Source: Symsagittifera roscoffensis
Lineage: Eukaryota > Xenacoelomorpha > Acoela > Convolutidae
Direction: 5' to 3'
NCBI RefSeq assembly: GCF_963678635.1
Contig: NC_087065.1
Location: 57,934,754 to 57,998,753, forward strand
DNA length: 64,000 bases
Within the stretch, counting starts at the first letter, position 1, and each line of letters starts with the position of its first letter. Below are positions 23,830 through 34,252 of the stretch, piece after piece. The notes beneath the pieces are model-generated. The model worked only from the letters and a program-made list of their open reading frames with translations. It was not told the DNA's origin and did no database searches. Both the position numbers and the translations under genes were made by a program.

Positions 23830-24617
23830 TGGTTTTCCTAACATCGGGTCGACAAAACGTTACTGCTTTCCGGCTTCGACCAGAACGCTCCTAATTTATA
23901 TGCAAAAGTAGTGAGCTCATGGTTGAGTCTCAGTATCCCCAGATCACGAGGTCACTCATAAAAACAGGGTTACTACTACTTATTATATTACGATTGTTTT
24001 TGTTCAATAGATGAAAATCATCATCTCCATCGAAGAAGGATCAACCATTTCCCTCACTCCTAGCTTCTCATTCTCTAAAAATGAACCTGGATATTAAATA
24101 AATTCAACTCAGGACATGACCAGGAAGCTAAAAGCTTGAGTTTGAGTTTTGGGCCCGAGACCCCTCCGGATTCTGGAATCTGGGGAAATAGCACTCCTAT
24201 TTCTTTACGGAAGGCTGGGCACGCCGTCCCAAAACCCTTCCCTTTTCTCGGGTTCTAGGTTGTAGCGATTGTAGCGGTACAATCGTTACAACTAGGAATG
24301 GTTCCTGACAATCTCCAATTACAATATCAATCTGTTGTCTTTTTTCGTAGTTGTTTTCACTGCAACTATTGTTGTTGTGTTTTCGCCGTTTCATTGTGTG
24401 CGAAATAATAAAAAGTAACTTGTCTTTCATGTCAAAATCGAAATTTTAAAAATAAGCATGTCAGTTAAAATTAGACCTTATCAATTTGTCCAATCGTTTA
24501 AATAACGTCGCTGAGTCATTAAAACCATCAATCTTCCCAGTTAGATGTTCTTTTTTTCTGATCGATAAAGATTCGATTGCGAAACTGCGTTTTCGTACAT
24601 TCTGGTCGAATGTCGCA
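23830..24617 (-). repeat. Element A 3' LTR
   Basis: This 788-bp copy matches 39616-40412 from TGGTTTTCCTAACATCGG to GTCGAATGTCGCA, with roughly one difference in ten bases and small indels. Its inner neighbour on the minus strand is a short purine-rich GGGGAGTA that could be the polypurine tract. Confidence 0.9.
24259..24292. other. LTR inverted repeat
   Basis: A 15-base arm GTTGTAGCGATTGTA pairs with TACAATCGTTACAAC across a GCGG loop, with one imperfect pair. The matching hairpin in the other LTR is perfect. Confidence 0.7.
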
Positions 24618-25512
24618 TACTCCCCAGACAGCCCGGTCAATGTCCTCATTGAGTATCGTAGTCTTCATCGAAATGGTACAGTGCCATCGAACAAAATTTA
24701 CACAATGCATAAAAACACACTTATCCACCTCATGTCAACTCACTGCAGAAAATAAAAGGCATCATACCACACTACTATAGCCTTCCAAATTCTTTCACTA
24801 ATCTGCACATTCGAGGATATGACTTAGGATAAAACATTTTATTAGACTTCCGACGTCCATGTCTCTATTTAAAACTTTTTCTCCTAGGTTTAAAAAGTGT
24901 AGGGACGCAGGACAGTCCTGCCAACCCACAAACTAAAATTATCCCACTAAGCTTCTTTCCTTCGGAAGTTTAGTTGTTACTGGTCCTGAATATTAAAATT
25001 AGGGAACTCGGTGGTTAGAAGGAACAATGAAATAATTTCCCTCTTCAAGAGATTATGCAAGCCTTTCATGTCACCACAAAGTGACCAGCCGTCTTAGTTC
25101 ATTAAACACAATCATGCATGCTGGAATATTTTAATATACTCTCCACTCAAGCCTATCTTAATAAATAGTAAGTGTCTCTAAAGCCACTAACAAAAATCAC
25201 AATGCAATTTTATAAATGCAACAAGTTCTTTAATCTTCAAAACTCAACTAATTGTTTTCTTTTCAGTTTCAATTGCAAACTTAGTGTTGTTTCTCGTTTG
25301 AGTTTTTGTCACATACAAAACAATTCTGAGTTTTAACACCTTCTATTTCGTTGCTTCTTTGTTTCCTTCTTTGTTTTTTGTTTAGAACATTTCTGCTCTT
25401 CTACTCTTTGTTTACATCAAGGTAGAGGATTAACGTTAGTTTCTCTGTTTCGGCAGAAGCTGTTGTGGAGCCACAACGTCACGTTTCTCTCCAAGTCTTC
25501 CTCCAATATCTC
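24618..25512 (-). other. Element A 3' untranslated region
   Basis: The stretch between the last accessory ORF and the 3' LTR has no supported coding. It becomes AT-rich again. Confidence 0.5.
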
Positions 25513-26256
25513 TTATTTTTCCTTTCCGTCACATTCAACTGTCTTAGAATTTCTCTTCACTGCGGTGGTTACTGTATTCCGATGAGTTACAAAAGCTCGC
25601 TTAAAAGCTCCTGCTCCAATGTCCAGCTGATAAGCACTGTACACTCTGCTGTGCTTCGACATAGGTTTCTTGGCATATTCGTACATCCATGCAGTCATGT
25701 TGTTTCTGAACCATGGCATCAGTCGTCTTTCGGCCCATATCTTTTTCACTTTCATCGGAATGTTCAAGATTCTGCACATTGTCTCAAAAAGATCTAAGTT
25801 TTTAAGACAATCCAATTCCTGTAACTGTTCTTTTGTCAGCACCTCCTGTCTATTGTTCTCTTTTACATGAGCTTCCAGCCTTCGTATCGCCATCATAACT
25901 CCTACTATCACTATCGTTATGGGCTGTGATGAAACTGGTAAACCCATGGAGAACACCAGATTACTGTGTCCTGGGTACCACCATGTTTGTAGCAAGCAAT
26001 GGCAGGGGAACTCATCAGGTGTTGACATGAAGCTCCTCCAATTACGCTTTGCCGAAGCTTCCAGTAGTGGTTCCGCCTCCATCATCACTCGATGGTGTTC
26101 ATCATTCTCATCTACTGCATTGTAATCCGTGATTGTTGATCCTTTCTGCTTTTGTCGTTCAAAGTCACTGAAGTTACCACTGGCGTATCCTATGAACTTC
26201 TCTCCCAGTATCGATTCTAAGTCGTCTTTGGTTCTCTCCGGAACTGCTGAGAACAT
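25513..26256 (-). pseudogene. Element A accessory region, segment 5 (C-terminal)
   Basis: A 247-codon ORF. A hydrophobic stretch PITIVIVGVMMAI at about residues 113-125 might be a short membrane segment. The rest is charged and helical (TKEQLQELDCLKNLDLFE) with a basic C terminus. No family is recognised. Position at the 3' end of an LTR element is where envelope-like proteins sit, but the hydrophobic stretch is short and no fusion peptide, furin site or signal peptide is seen. I would not call it an envelope. Confidence 0.45.
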
Positions 26257-26471
26257 TTTGCACAGTAACTCGTAAGATTTCTCTCACATTCTTGGTAGTC
26301 TTACGCATTTTGGCACTGAGAAGATTGGTCCACGATCGTTCTCGTACTTTTCACATCCACCACTACAAAATGCACTGGGTATCTGCTCTTGCACATTGGA
26401 GCTAGAGTTGATCCCACTAAACATCTCACTCCCGTCGGTCTTCAATAAGTTTCACTATGCCGGATGTTCAT

Positions 26472-28529
26472 TTACGCCTCGATTGCTCCTCTCCACTTTC
26501 CAATATATTTCTGCTCGGTTTGTATCACTCCCGGAAACACTTCTACACTGATGGTCGTAACCATCTCATGCTTTTGTTCTAGATTCAATAGTGACTCTAA
26601 AGAACCATACCTACTGTAGAATCCTAGTGCAGTCACTAGAATCACCTCGGTTGCTTCATGGCAATCTGCAATTAATTCCGTTTCCATTTTCGCCTTCATC
26701 ACAATGTTCCCAAACAGAATCGTCTATTGCTTGTGTTGTTTCTCCATGATCTTTACGCAATCCAGATCTCCACAGATGTCACCATCCAGTCCACAGACTT
26801 CTGCCAGACAGCTACCAAGTTCGACCCAGTCGTCTGGTCTCCAGCCACGCAACTCTACTTTGTCTTCTCCGTTGCTCTTAGAGGCTGTCGTCATCAAATT
26901 ATAGATGATATTCAGGTCACGCAAGTTACAGTCTGAGTTCAGTTCCCTCTGCACGTCTTGTGTCGCACGCAATATCGAATCGGCGTTAAGACTTGGACAC
27001 CATGTTGGTTTCATCAGTTCCCACACTACCATCAAACGCGTTCTCAGCAATTCATCCGAGAATCCCAATCCAAACTCCACTCGGTCTTCAGATTTTGGCA
27101 CTGAAGGTGCAGTCACCTTTTCTTCCAAGATTAGTCCCAACTTGGTCTGCTGATTAGCAGCGCTTCTTATCGTTGCAATTCTTGACCTCCAGAATCTAAA
27201 CAACACTGCTTGCTCGTAATCAAAGAAGCAATCGCGTATGTCTTCATTTAGGGAAGGGTTGTATTCCACTGGGACCAGCTGTCCTACGACGCTTCCCTTT
27301 CCTTGGTTCATAGGAGACGACTTGAAGTCTTTAAGAGTGCTCTCTACACATCGGCTGAGTATCTCCATTTCTAACGTCGCTCCAGTCAGAGTGCGGTCAC
27401 TCTTTTTGATTGTGTAACTGGCTGATTTTATTCCTGCCATGAGAATGGGTGGCACCATCGCTACGTCAGTCAACATCCTGTCTGTGCCAGGCAATCGATC
27501 ATCACCCTGTCCCAAATCCATAGCTTCTTCGATGCGTTTTCTTTTAGCTGAGTTGACGGCTTTCATCGAGATTTTGGAATCCACCTTTGTCTTCTCCGTT
27601 TTCCTCAATGTCACCTTGCTGCTCAGTTTCATCTTCTTTTCATTAATTCTGTCACTCACCATTTTTGATCGCATCGTTCCCTTCCGAGTTCTTGACAGAC
27701 ACACCACTTTTCTTTTGTCTTCTTGCGGCGTCATCTTGATAGGAGAGTTTGCCTCACTTTCGTAGGTGACCGAGTCGATCAATAACTCGCTCAATCTCCC
27801 TTCACACTCGTCGAGTTTGTCAAGGACTTCCCGCAGTAGTGGTCGGTTGAGACCTATTTTCAAAATAGACTGGGTTCCGTAGCTCTGAACTACTGTCCAG
27901 ACCTCTTCCATGAATGCCACTCTGTCTATTCTGCATCCCGTCCTATTTTCATGGTCTCTATGATGCACTTCCCACTCTTCTTCGGGCAACGTTCCAAAGA
28001 AAGGTATTCTGGCAGTGCCTTCTATTCTTCCTCTCCTTGGTTATTCCATCAAGAGTTTCTGTTCGGTGTTTTTAGAATTGCCCGGAGAGCTGCTCTCCGG
28101 CAAGTTCCGGTTCGTTCCCATGAAGGCCAACGGGGGTTCCAGCGTGGAAGTTCCCTCGTCTGCCTGCTCAGTCATCGCTTCCAACGTGTCCGTGCCGTTT
28201 TCAAAATCGCTGAGTAAATTGAAGTCCAGGCTGGACATCCCTCCTGTCGAAGCCATATCGTCTTCTTTCTTGGCTTGATCGGGATCCTGTTGCATAGGTT
28301 CTTCCGATCGACGGCTTCCTCCCTGCCCATCGTCTCGTCTTGGATTCTTTCCTGAACTTGAGGGTCCTTGCTCTTCACCCCTTGCCTCATCGGGAAGTTT
28401 CGGTACAACTAGTCTGCCAGCTGACTGATCTTCCTCCTCTCCATGAACAACCTTGACTTCCTCATAGCCGAAGGGTTCTAGCATGGTTCTAGTCTGTAGT
28501 GTTCCTCCCACTCGCCCATTCCTCGTCAA
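26472..28529 (-). pseudogene. Element A accessory region, segment 4
   Basis: A single frame of about 686 codons with two in-frame stops (near 28041 and 26724). The N-terminal 160 residues are acidic, Gly/Ser/Pro-rich and probably disordered (DDGQGGSRRSEEP). Next come a Lys/Arg-rich stretch with SAKRKRIEEAMD, which resembles a nuclear localisation signal, and a predicted helical domain with Trp-containing motifs (FRFWRSRI, GWRPDDWVELG). No family is recognised. The segment clearly evolved as protein: it is open for 2 kb apart from point stops. Confidence 0.55.
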
Positions 28530-28885
28530 ACTTCTCAGGCTTCGGAGTCGCTGTATTGTTCATTCGTCTCCTCGTTGCTTCATCCATGTAAGCAAACTGC
28601 GTATACTGCAGCACTGCGGCTTTTCTGCCCACAAAAACGGGTCCATCGTCTCAGAGAACTTCGCTACCCTCCTTTCATTAGTCTCAAAGGCTCTCAACCT
28701 AGGAGTTTGTACTACGGAGTCTGCTCCGAACAACATCCTTCTTATCAAAGGGAATTCCGGGATCTCTTCTGGCAGTTTATGTAGTCACCCCAACCCTTCG
28801 TTTCTTCTATCAACTTATGGTACGCTGCGGTCAGTCGAGGAATTGTTGTGACTTCACCGTTTGTTTTGTCGTAGGGTCTTAGATT
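28530..28885 (-). pseudogene. Element A accessory region, broken junction
   Basis: Several stops and frame changes fall between segments 3 and 4. Fragments in alternating frames keep protein-like composition, so the two segments were probably once one reading frame. Confidence 0.35.
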
Positions 28886-29857
28886 CTAGAGCTTCGGGAA
28901 TACCTCAATGTGCCCTCTGTCCACTTCCCCCATCCTGTCTCGGAAGTGATCATGAAAGTTTATGATGGTCATCTCCGGCTCTGATATCTTTGCGAATAAC
29001 ACATCCTCACTCATCAATTCTCGTAGGGCGTATTGTTCACACCAGTTAAGTGTACTTCCGTCCGCTGCTGATATGAGGTTCAGGTGCAACACCGACCTCC
29101 TGTAAGCCTCCACGTTAACGTCAGGGAACGCAAACAAGACTGCCGGACCGTATATCACTGTCACGAACTCAGTGGCTCCTCTGATCAATGCTAAGATATC
29201 GGTCCTTTTAGCTAAGCTCAGGAGGTACTGGATGAGAGAATGTCGCAAGTCTTTTATCTTATTCTAGGAACCCGTGGATCGCTTCATGTCGAATTTCCTG
29301 ACGTTCTCCTTCATCTGCTCCGGATAGCGTGCCAAATTCGTCAATCCTCCCAAGTTTCCATGTGTTATCGCGATCAACGTTAGAAGTACATCTAGTCGCA
29401 AATTTTGCACTCCTCCGGTGAGCAGTATCGCTGGTCCTCTCACGAAGTTCTCTGCTCCAAACGTCACAAACATGGCTAGTAATTCAACGATCGATACTTC
29501 TACGACTGCTTGGAGGAATTCTTCTTTTATCAGATAACGAGAAAGCGAGGGGTAAATTTTTGTCAAGAAGGACGCAGTCCATCCGGCTGCTAACCCTTCC
29601 AGCATGCTGTCAGTCCGGTCAAAGCCTTCTTCTCCCTTTACATTCTGTGTCCAGAAAGCTTCCAGGGTAACTTGGCACACGCTGTTTACAAACTCGGCTA
29701 ACTTCTCTTCAGCCTTTTCTGCCAGGTTTACCTCTTTCACTAGGTAGGCATGGATTTTCCTGATCATCACTGGGCATCGCTCGAAAACATCCGCGCCCAA
29801 TGCTGCTACTCGAGGGGTCAAGTGCAGCCACTGGTTAGCCTCTGGTTTCGTTATCAA
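28886..29857 (-). pseudogene. Element A accessory region, segment 3 (helical)
   Basis: One frame of 324 codons with a single in-frame TAG near 29264. It is rich in amphipathic helices (AEEKLAEFVNSVCQVTLEAF, RHSLIQYLLSLAKRTDIL) and contains hydrophobic patches such as VVEVSIVELLAMFVTF. It could be an all-helical structural domain, but that is inference. No catalytic motif or family is recognised. It overlaps segment 2 by 4 bases in another frame, consistent with a frameshift mutation. Confidence 0.5.
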
Positions 29858-31185
29858 ATTATCGCTTCCAAGTGAGCTCTCGTCTCCTTGGAATTCTTTC
29901 TTCTCTCTCCTTCCTCCTTTACTTCCATTCCTCGAAACCGTAAATCATTTGACATCGCTACGATTATTCGATGGTCATCGTCAGTTCCTGGTTTCAGTTT
30001 GAGTTTTCGGCTGAAGTTGGACAGTTCCAACCCTAGTACTTCGTCTAACACTAACATGTGTGGTGAATAGTTCTTAAATTGACGCATCGCAATTTCGCCC
30101 TCAGGCATATTCGCCGCAGGCAATTTCGCCTTAAGTGGTTTTTGGTTCTCCATCTCTATTCCACAATTTGGGGCAGATATGATTATATCATATTTCCCTT
30201 CCGAGAGCAACGCCACCATGGCTTATACAAACTTCAGTCCATCCGGGAGGTGTGCATATCCCGGAGACAGTGCAAACACGGCTCTCGGTGTTATCTTGGT
30301 GAAGGCACCTTCTTTCAGGGTATCCACTACTTCACCCATTGACTCGAGGATATCCTTTATAGCTGGCCATACAGCCTCTTCGGCTGTCGTAGGCTCTCTG
30401 AGTCTGCTCAGGAAACCCCTACTGTGTAGATGGTCGTTCATGCCAGCAAATACAATTTTGATTGGGTTCATTTCGGTCTGTCGTTGTACCCCGATTGCCA
30501 TTGACACCGACTGCATTAGATCGAGGTCGACCGCTGCCAACAATATAACATCAGGCCAAAACAGAGACTTGGAGATATATACGAGGTCTGAGCTCGCGAC
30601 TATCATGATTTTTGCCTTCCTCATTTCTGCTTGTGGCGGTTGCTGCAGGTTTACTGCTGCGCTCCAAGTGGATCGATTGAGGCAGGCTCGCAGATCCGTG
30701 TCCGGAACTCCTGTGAAGCTATATTCCAACTGGTTGTTCTTCTGCACGTCAATCACTCGGGACACTTTCTTCATCGGCATTTCTCGTATCTTCCTGTCTG
30801 GGACCTTAGAGCTCTTTGTTGGTAACGTTGTATCACTAACTCCCGTTCTCGTCATCGTCTCTTGGGAGAGTTGTACTCTGCCCGTGTCATCTATTGCTCC
30901 ATAGGGTGCAGTCACCCCAGAACCTGGCGCATTCCTATTAGCGACCAATCGTCCAGCTGTTTCTATCAATTTTCTCACTGTTTGCTCCACGAATGGGTCA
31001 CCTAGGGTGTCACTCGGGTCCGGGATAGTCACTCGACCAGTTGTAGCTGGGAGTCGCGTCTCCGTCGTTTGACTCAGCCGCTCCGATCGCTCTTTGTACT
31101 CTCGCCTCAAGCGCTCTATTTCTTCACCCTGTTTCTTGTTACAATCTTCAAACAGTCTCTTCCACATGTCTCTTATTCTGTACAT
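29854..31185 (-). pseudogene. Element A accessory region, segment 2
   Basis: One frame of about 443 codons with a single TAA near 30223. The first 70 residues are a charged coiled coil (EEIERLRREYKERSERL). A linker follows, then an alpha/beta-like domain with KIMIVASSDLVYIS, IKIVFAGMNDHLHSRG and FALSPGYAHLPDG. The arrangement of a hydrophobic strand ending in S-D and another ending in G-x-N-D loosely recalls SGNH-type hydrolases. The canonical GDS serine is not present (ASSD instead), so enzyme activity is doubtful. Plus-strand relative C (40428 onward) preserves the same order around LNEWSPAINIKQP versus LNRSTWSAAVNLQQP. Confidence 0.5.
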
Positions 31186-31756
31186 CTTCTTCTGTACTGA
31201 GCATGTTTTTGGTCATTTCGTCCAGCTCCCTTCTGGTCTTCTCCAGTTCTTCTACCGTTCAGTTAAGGTCTTGCATGGTGTCGTCCGTCTGAACCTCTTG
31301 CTCTACTCTCGCCCTCATTGTTGGTACAGCTGCTCTCAGTTGTGAACTAGACGAGGCAGCCTCGCTGTTCATCTCCTGATGCATCCTTCTCAGACCAAGC
31401 CTAGGCTTGGTTGGCAGAGGCATCTCGTCTAGTTAGTATGTCCGAGAACTTCCCAATCCAGGCTCGTTCGCCAAGTCAATTCTTGAGAGAGCACCGTTTC
31501 TCCACCTCATTACCCTCATGTTCGGGCGGTCTAGTATTCCTCTTTCTCCATATGCTGCCATCAAAAAGACTTCCGTGAGGCGGTGCCCACGCTTATCATG
31601 CCCCAAGATGTTTATTAAGGCGGCCAGCATCATGACTACCTCTGGGTCCTCCAGAGCGAAGTCTCAATCCATCAGCCGACGATAGATCTCATCTATCATC
31701 GGTCCTACGTACGCCTCTGCCAGGTCCATGTACTCGTTCAAATCACAGTTGTCCAT
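31186..31756 (-). pseudogene. Element A accessory region, segment 1
   Basis: From an ATG at 31756 (MDNCDLNEYMDLAEAY) one frame runs with in-frame stops near 31664 and 31434 to about 31260, then shifts. The first 100 residues look helical and compact (VVMMLAALINILGHDKRGH). Serine-rich and coiled-coil text follows (TVEELEKTRRELDEM). It probably opens the accessory reading frame. No family is recognised. Confidence 0.45.
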
Positions 31757-32029
31757 CTTCTTCTAGATTCGATTCTTATCATCAGTTTGATTAATAGAAA
31801 TCAGGTGAATAATTAAACGATCAATCAGGATCTAGAAAACAGGTCACAAATTTCACATTTGTCAGCTTTACTCCAATTCTATATTAAAATTTATTTAAAA
31901 CAGTTGGATAAAAAAATTTTGATGCTAAAACTTTTTAAAATCAGTTTGTTGCTAAAATTTTGAAATTCGACCTAAGAATGGACAGTTCAAAACCCCCACT
32001 CCTTGGACAAAAATATTCATGGACGTCCC
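31757..32029 (-). other. AT-rich gap between linker and accessory region
   Basis: This 270-base stretch is much more AT-rich than the element coding on both sides and has no open frame. It could be an internal intergenic region carrying a promoter or splice acceptor for the downstream ORFs, but no motif is certain. Confidence 0.35.
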
Positions 32030-32692
32030 CGTCGATCGCATACCGGATATTAAATCGAGGTTGGAAGCAGGAATGAGTAATTGCCCTTCCTGGGCAGCCC
32101 ATGAAGGATCTCCCTTTCGGTTTTTATTTATTTCATGCTTTTACGATCTACATCTTGAAATGTGACACTGGTCTCCATTGGGTCCGACGTCATTTCGCTC
32201 AGCCATTCCAAGACACGCAGATTCGTCAAATTTTGTTCATAGGATTGCTGTTGCTCGTCGTCGAACTCTTCCTCGGGCTTAGACCGGTCATCGACCCACT
32301 CCTCGTCGTGATCGTTGACTATGCCGATGTCCTGTGACAGGTGTTATTTCTTCTAGACTCACTACTTCTTCCACTATCTTCTTCAGATCTATCCTGTCCA
32401 CTACGAATTCATCTTCGTGAGTCTTGTCCTGTTACTGTATCGTAAACGGAAGATCTGGTTCCAAATTCTTGGGGACCTCCATTTGTTCGGGGTCTTGCCA
32501 GTCTTCTTCTGCGTAGGGTAAGGTTTCTTCATCTGCTTCAACCACATCGTTGGGATCCAGGTCCAGTGGTGGACTTGATCATTCCTCTATGACCTCATTT
32601 CTATCGTTCTTTACCCTGGTGCCTTTCTCATTGACCTCACAGGCAGGGTCCATTATCAGATAATCCCCCTCTTCCATGTCTGCAGTCGTACA
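32030..32692 (-). pseudogene. Element A post-integrase linker
   Basis: Acidic text DLDPNDVVEADEETLPYAEE lies in one frame; stops interrupt it. It is homologous to element B at 21240-21950. The part nearest 32030-32110 may be untranslated. No family is recognised. Confidence 0.45.
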
Positions 32693-33215
32693 TCAGTCTT
32701 CTATCGATGGGTTGTATGGCTTAATAATCTCGTAGTGAGCGGCTCGGCCAGTGTTCAGTCTATAAAAACGTCCCTCCTGGTGCAATTCCGTAATCATGAA
32801 GGGTCCCCTCCACTTTTTAGGAGCTTTTTTGTTCCTTGGTATAACGTTTTGAAATACCCATACGTAGTCTCCTACCGAGTAAGCTTTTGCACCAGCTGCT
32901 TTTTTATCGAATTTTTTCCTCTGCCTTACCTGTGCCTGCTGAGTGTTCCGTCTACACAAGTCGTTCAGTTCTTGTTGACGTCTAATCGCATCCCTTGCGT
33001 AGTTTCCTACCGAGTAAGCTTTTGCACCAGCTGCTTTTTTATCGAATTTTTTCCTCTGCCTTACCTGTGCCTGCTGAGTGTTCCGTCTACACAAGTCGTT
33101 CAGTTCTTGTTGACGTCTAATCGCATCCCTTGCGTAGACTTGTGGTTATGTTTCTTCCCCTCATACTCTGGGCAAAAGAAAGTCAAGGGCAAAGACTTCT
33201 CGTGTCCGGTTAACA
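32693..33215 (-). pseudogene. Element A integrase C-terminal domain with internal duplication
   Basis: The ORF 33094-32693 ends with KKWRGPFMITELHQEGRFYR, the GPY/F-type C-terminal module of Ty3/gypsy integrases, which follows the catalytic core and helps in DNA binding. A 45-codon segment (RQQELNDLCRRNTQQAQVRQ and following) is present twice in frame because of an exact 135-bp tandem duplication. A frame break separates it from the core. Confidence 0.75.
32871..33140. repeat. 135-bp tandem duplication inside integrase
   Basis: Units 32871-33005 and 33006-33140 are almost identical; the flanking junction differs only as GTCTCC versus GTTTCC. The length is 45 codons, so the frame is kept. Confidence 0.9.
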
Positions 33216-33776
33216 TCATGTGTGGCTAACTCCGTTGGTGGAGTGTTGCATGCTGTTGTAAGCTCCCATCACCTCTGGAAGATATCTGTCCCAATCGGTC
33301 ATGTACCTGGAACAATATACCCTCAGCATCGACACTAACGTTCGATTTTGCCTTTCCACTAGGCCATTTGTCGGGGGATGGAATGTCGTGGAGTCAGCTT
33401 GAGCCACCTGTGAACGTCTCATGAGCTCTTTCGTAAGTTCTCCCACGAAAGCTGTTCTGTTATCCGATTAAAACGTCGTCGGACAACCATGTCTCGCTAT
33501 CCACGTATTGATTAGGTGATCGCACGTCTCTTCTGCTGAGGCAGTTATGCAGGGCACGGCCTCTGCATACTTCGTGAAGTGATTTATCATGAGCAAGACT
33601 TGATTGTAACCACTGTCTATCATACATCTCTTTTGATGATCAATCTGCACCACCTCGTTGAATTCAGATGACTCGATCGACTGCAAGGGAAACTGCAACT
33701 TCCCTGGATCCTTGACCTGTTGGCATGACAGACATGCTGTTACCCACCTCTCGCAAGTCTTTTTCATCACAACCAC
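33216..33776 (-). pseudogene. Element A integrase catalytic core
   Basis: One frame with a single in-frame TAA near 33465. Visible are CLSCQQ (zinc-finger cysteines), VVQIDHQ (first catalytic Asp), SDNRTAFVGEL (second Asp, just after the stop) and GLVERQNRTL (catalytic Glu). HFTKYAEAVP and ARHGCPTTF are typical Ty3/gypsy integrase text. The enzyme inserts the DNA copy into the host genome (family knowledge). The stop makes this copy inactive unless read through. Confidence 0.85.
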
Positions 33777-34229
33777 TCAAAGCGTTTCAGGATCCTCTGG
33801 ATACTTTGTCGACTCCCTGATGGCCCATCTGATCATGTGACCTGAATAAAAATTGTCTGATAGAGTTGCGGCAACACTATCGCGTTATATTTGTACAGGA
33901 CCAATTCCGTCGTTGTTCAGATTTAACCTTCCCTCTTTCTGCATAAAGTACTGTCTCAGAATGCGGTATCTGTCTTCCTCCAGGTCACCTTTGTCCGGAG
34001 CTCCATTTTCGAGGTTGCTCGTCATGCGGTCATTTCTCTTTGCTCGTAGTATGTCCGAGAATCTGTATCTCGCCTTCAAGTACGTCTTCATGACCTTCAT
34101 CTGACTATTCATTCCATCTGACTGATGCGTGTCATCTTCCGTCTTAACGCACCAAATCTTCGCCAACGGTTGTGTTTCTTGTTCGAACGGTTGTAGATCA
34201 ATCCTGACTACCTCTTTTTGTGGCAACAA
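33777..34229 (-). pseudogene. Element A integrase N-terminal flank
   Basis: An ORF at 34229-33885 contains KTYLKARYRFSDIL and GAPDKGDLEEDRYRIL. It is followed by broken frames with the expected His region of the HHCC zinc finger (near 33790-33850). Homologous to B at 21951-22340. Confidence 0.6.
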
Positions 34230-34252
34230 AATTATCGAACGTTACGATACCG

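Noticed and set aside
24486-24780. Small plus-strand ORFs at the LTR edge
   Set aside because: They overlap the 3' LTR and its junction, differ between LTR copies, and have no family resemblance.
25513-26256. Retroviral-type envelope protein
   Set aside because: Only a 13-residue hydrophobic stretch; no signal peptide, cleavage site, fusion peptide or glycosylation cluster.
30179-30904. 241-codon plus-strand ORF
   Set aside because: It is antisense to element A's accessory segment 2; composition is that of a shadow frame.
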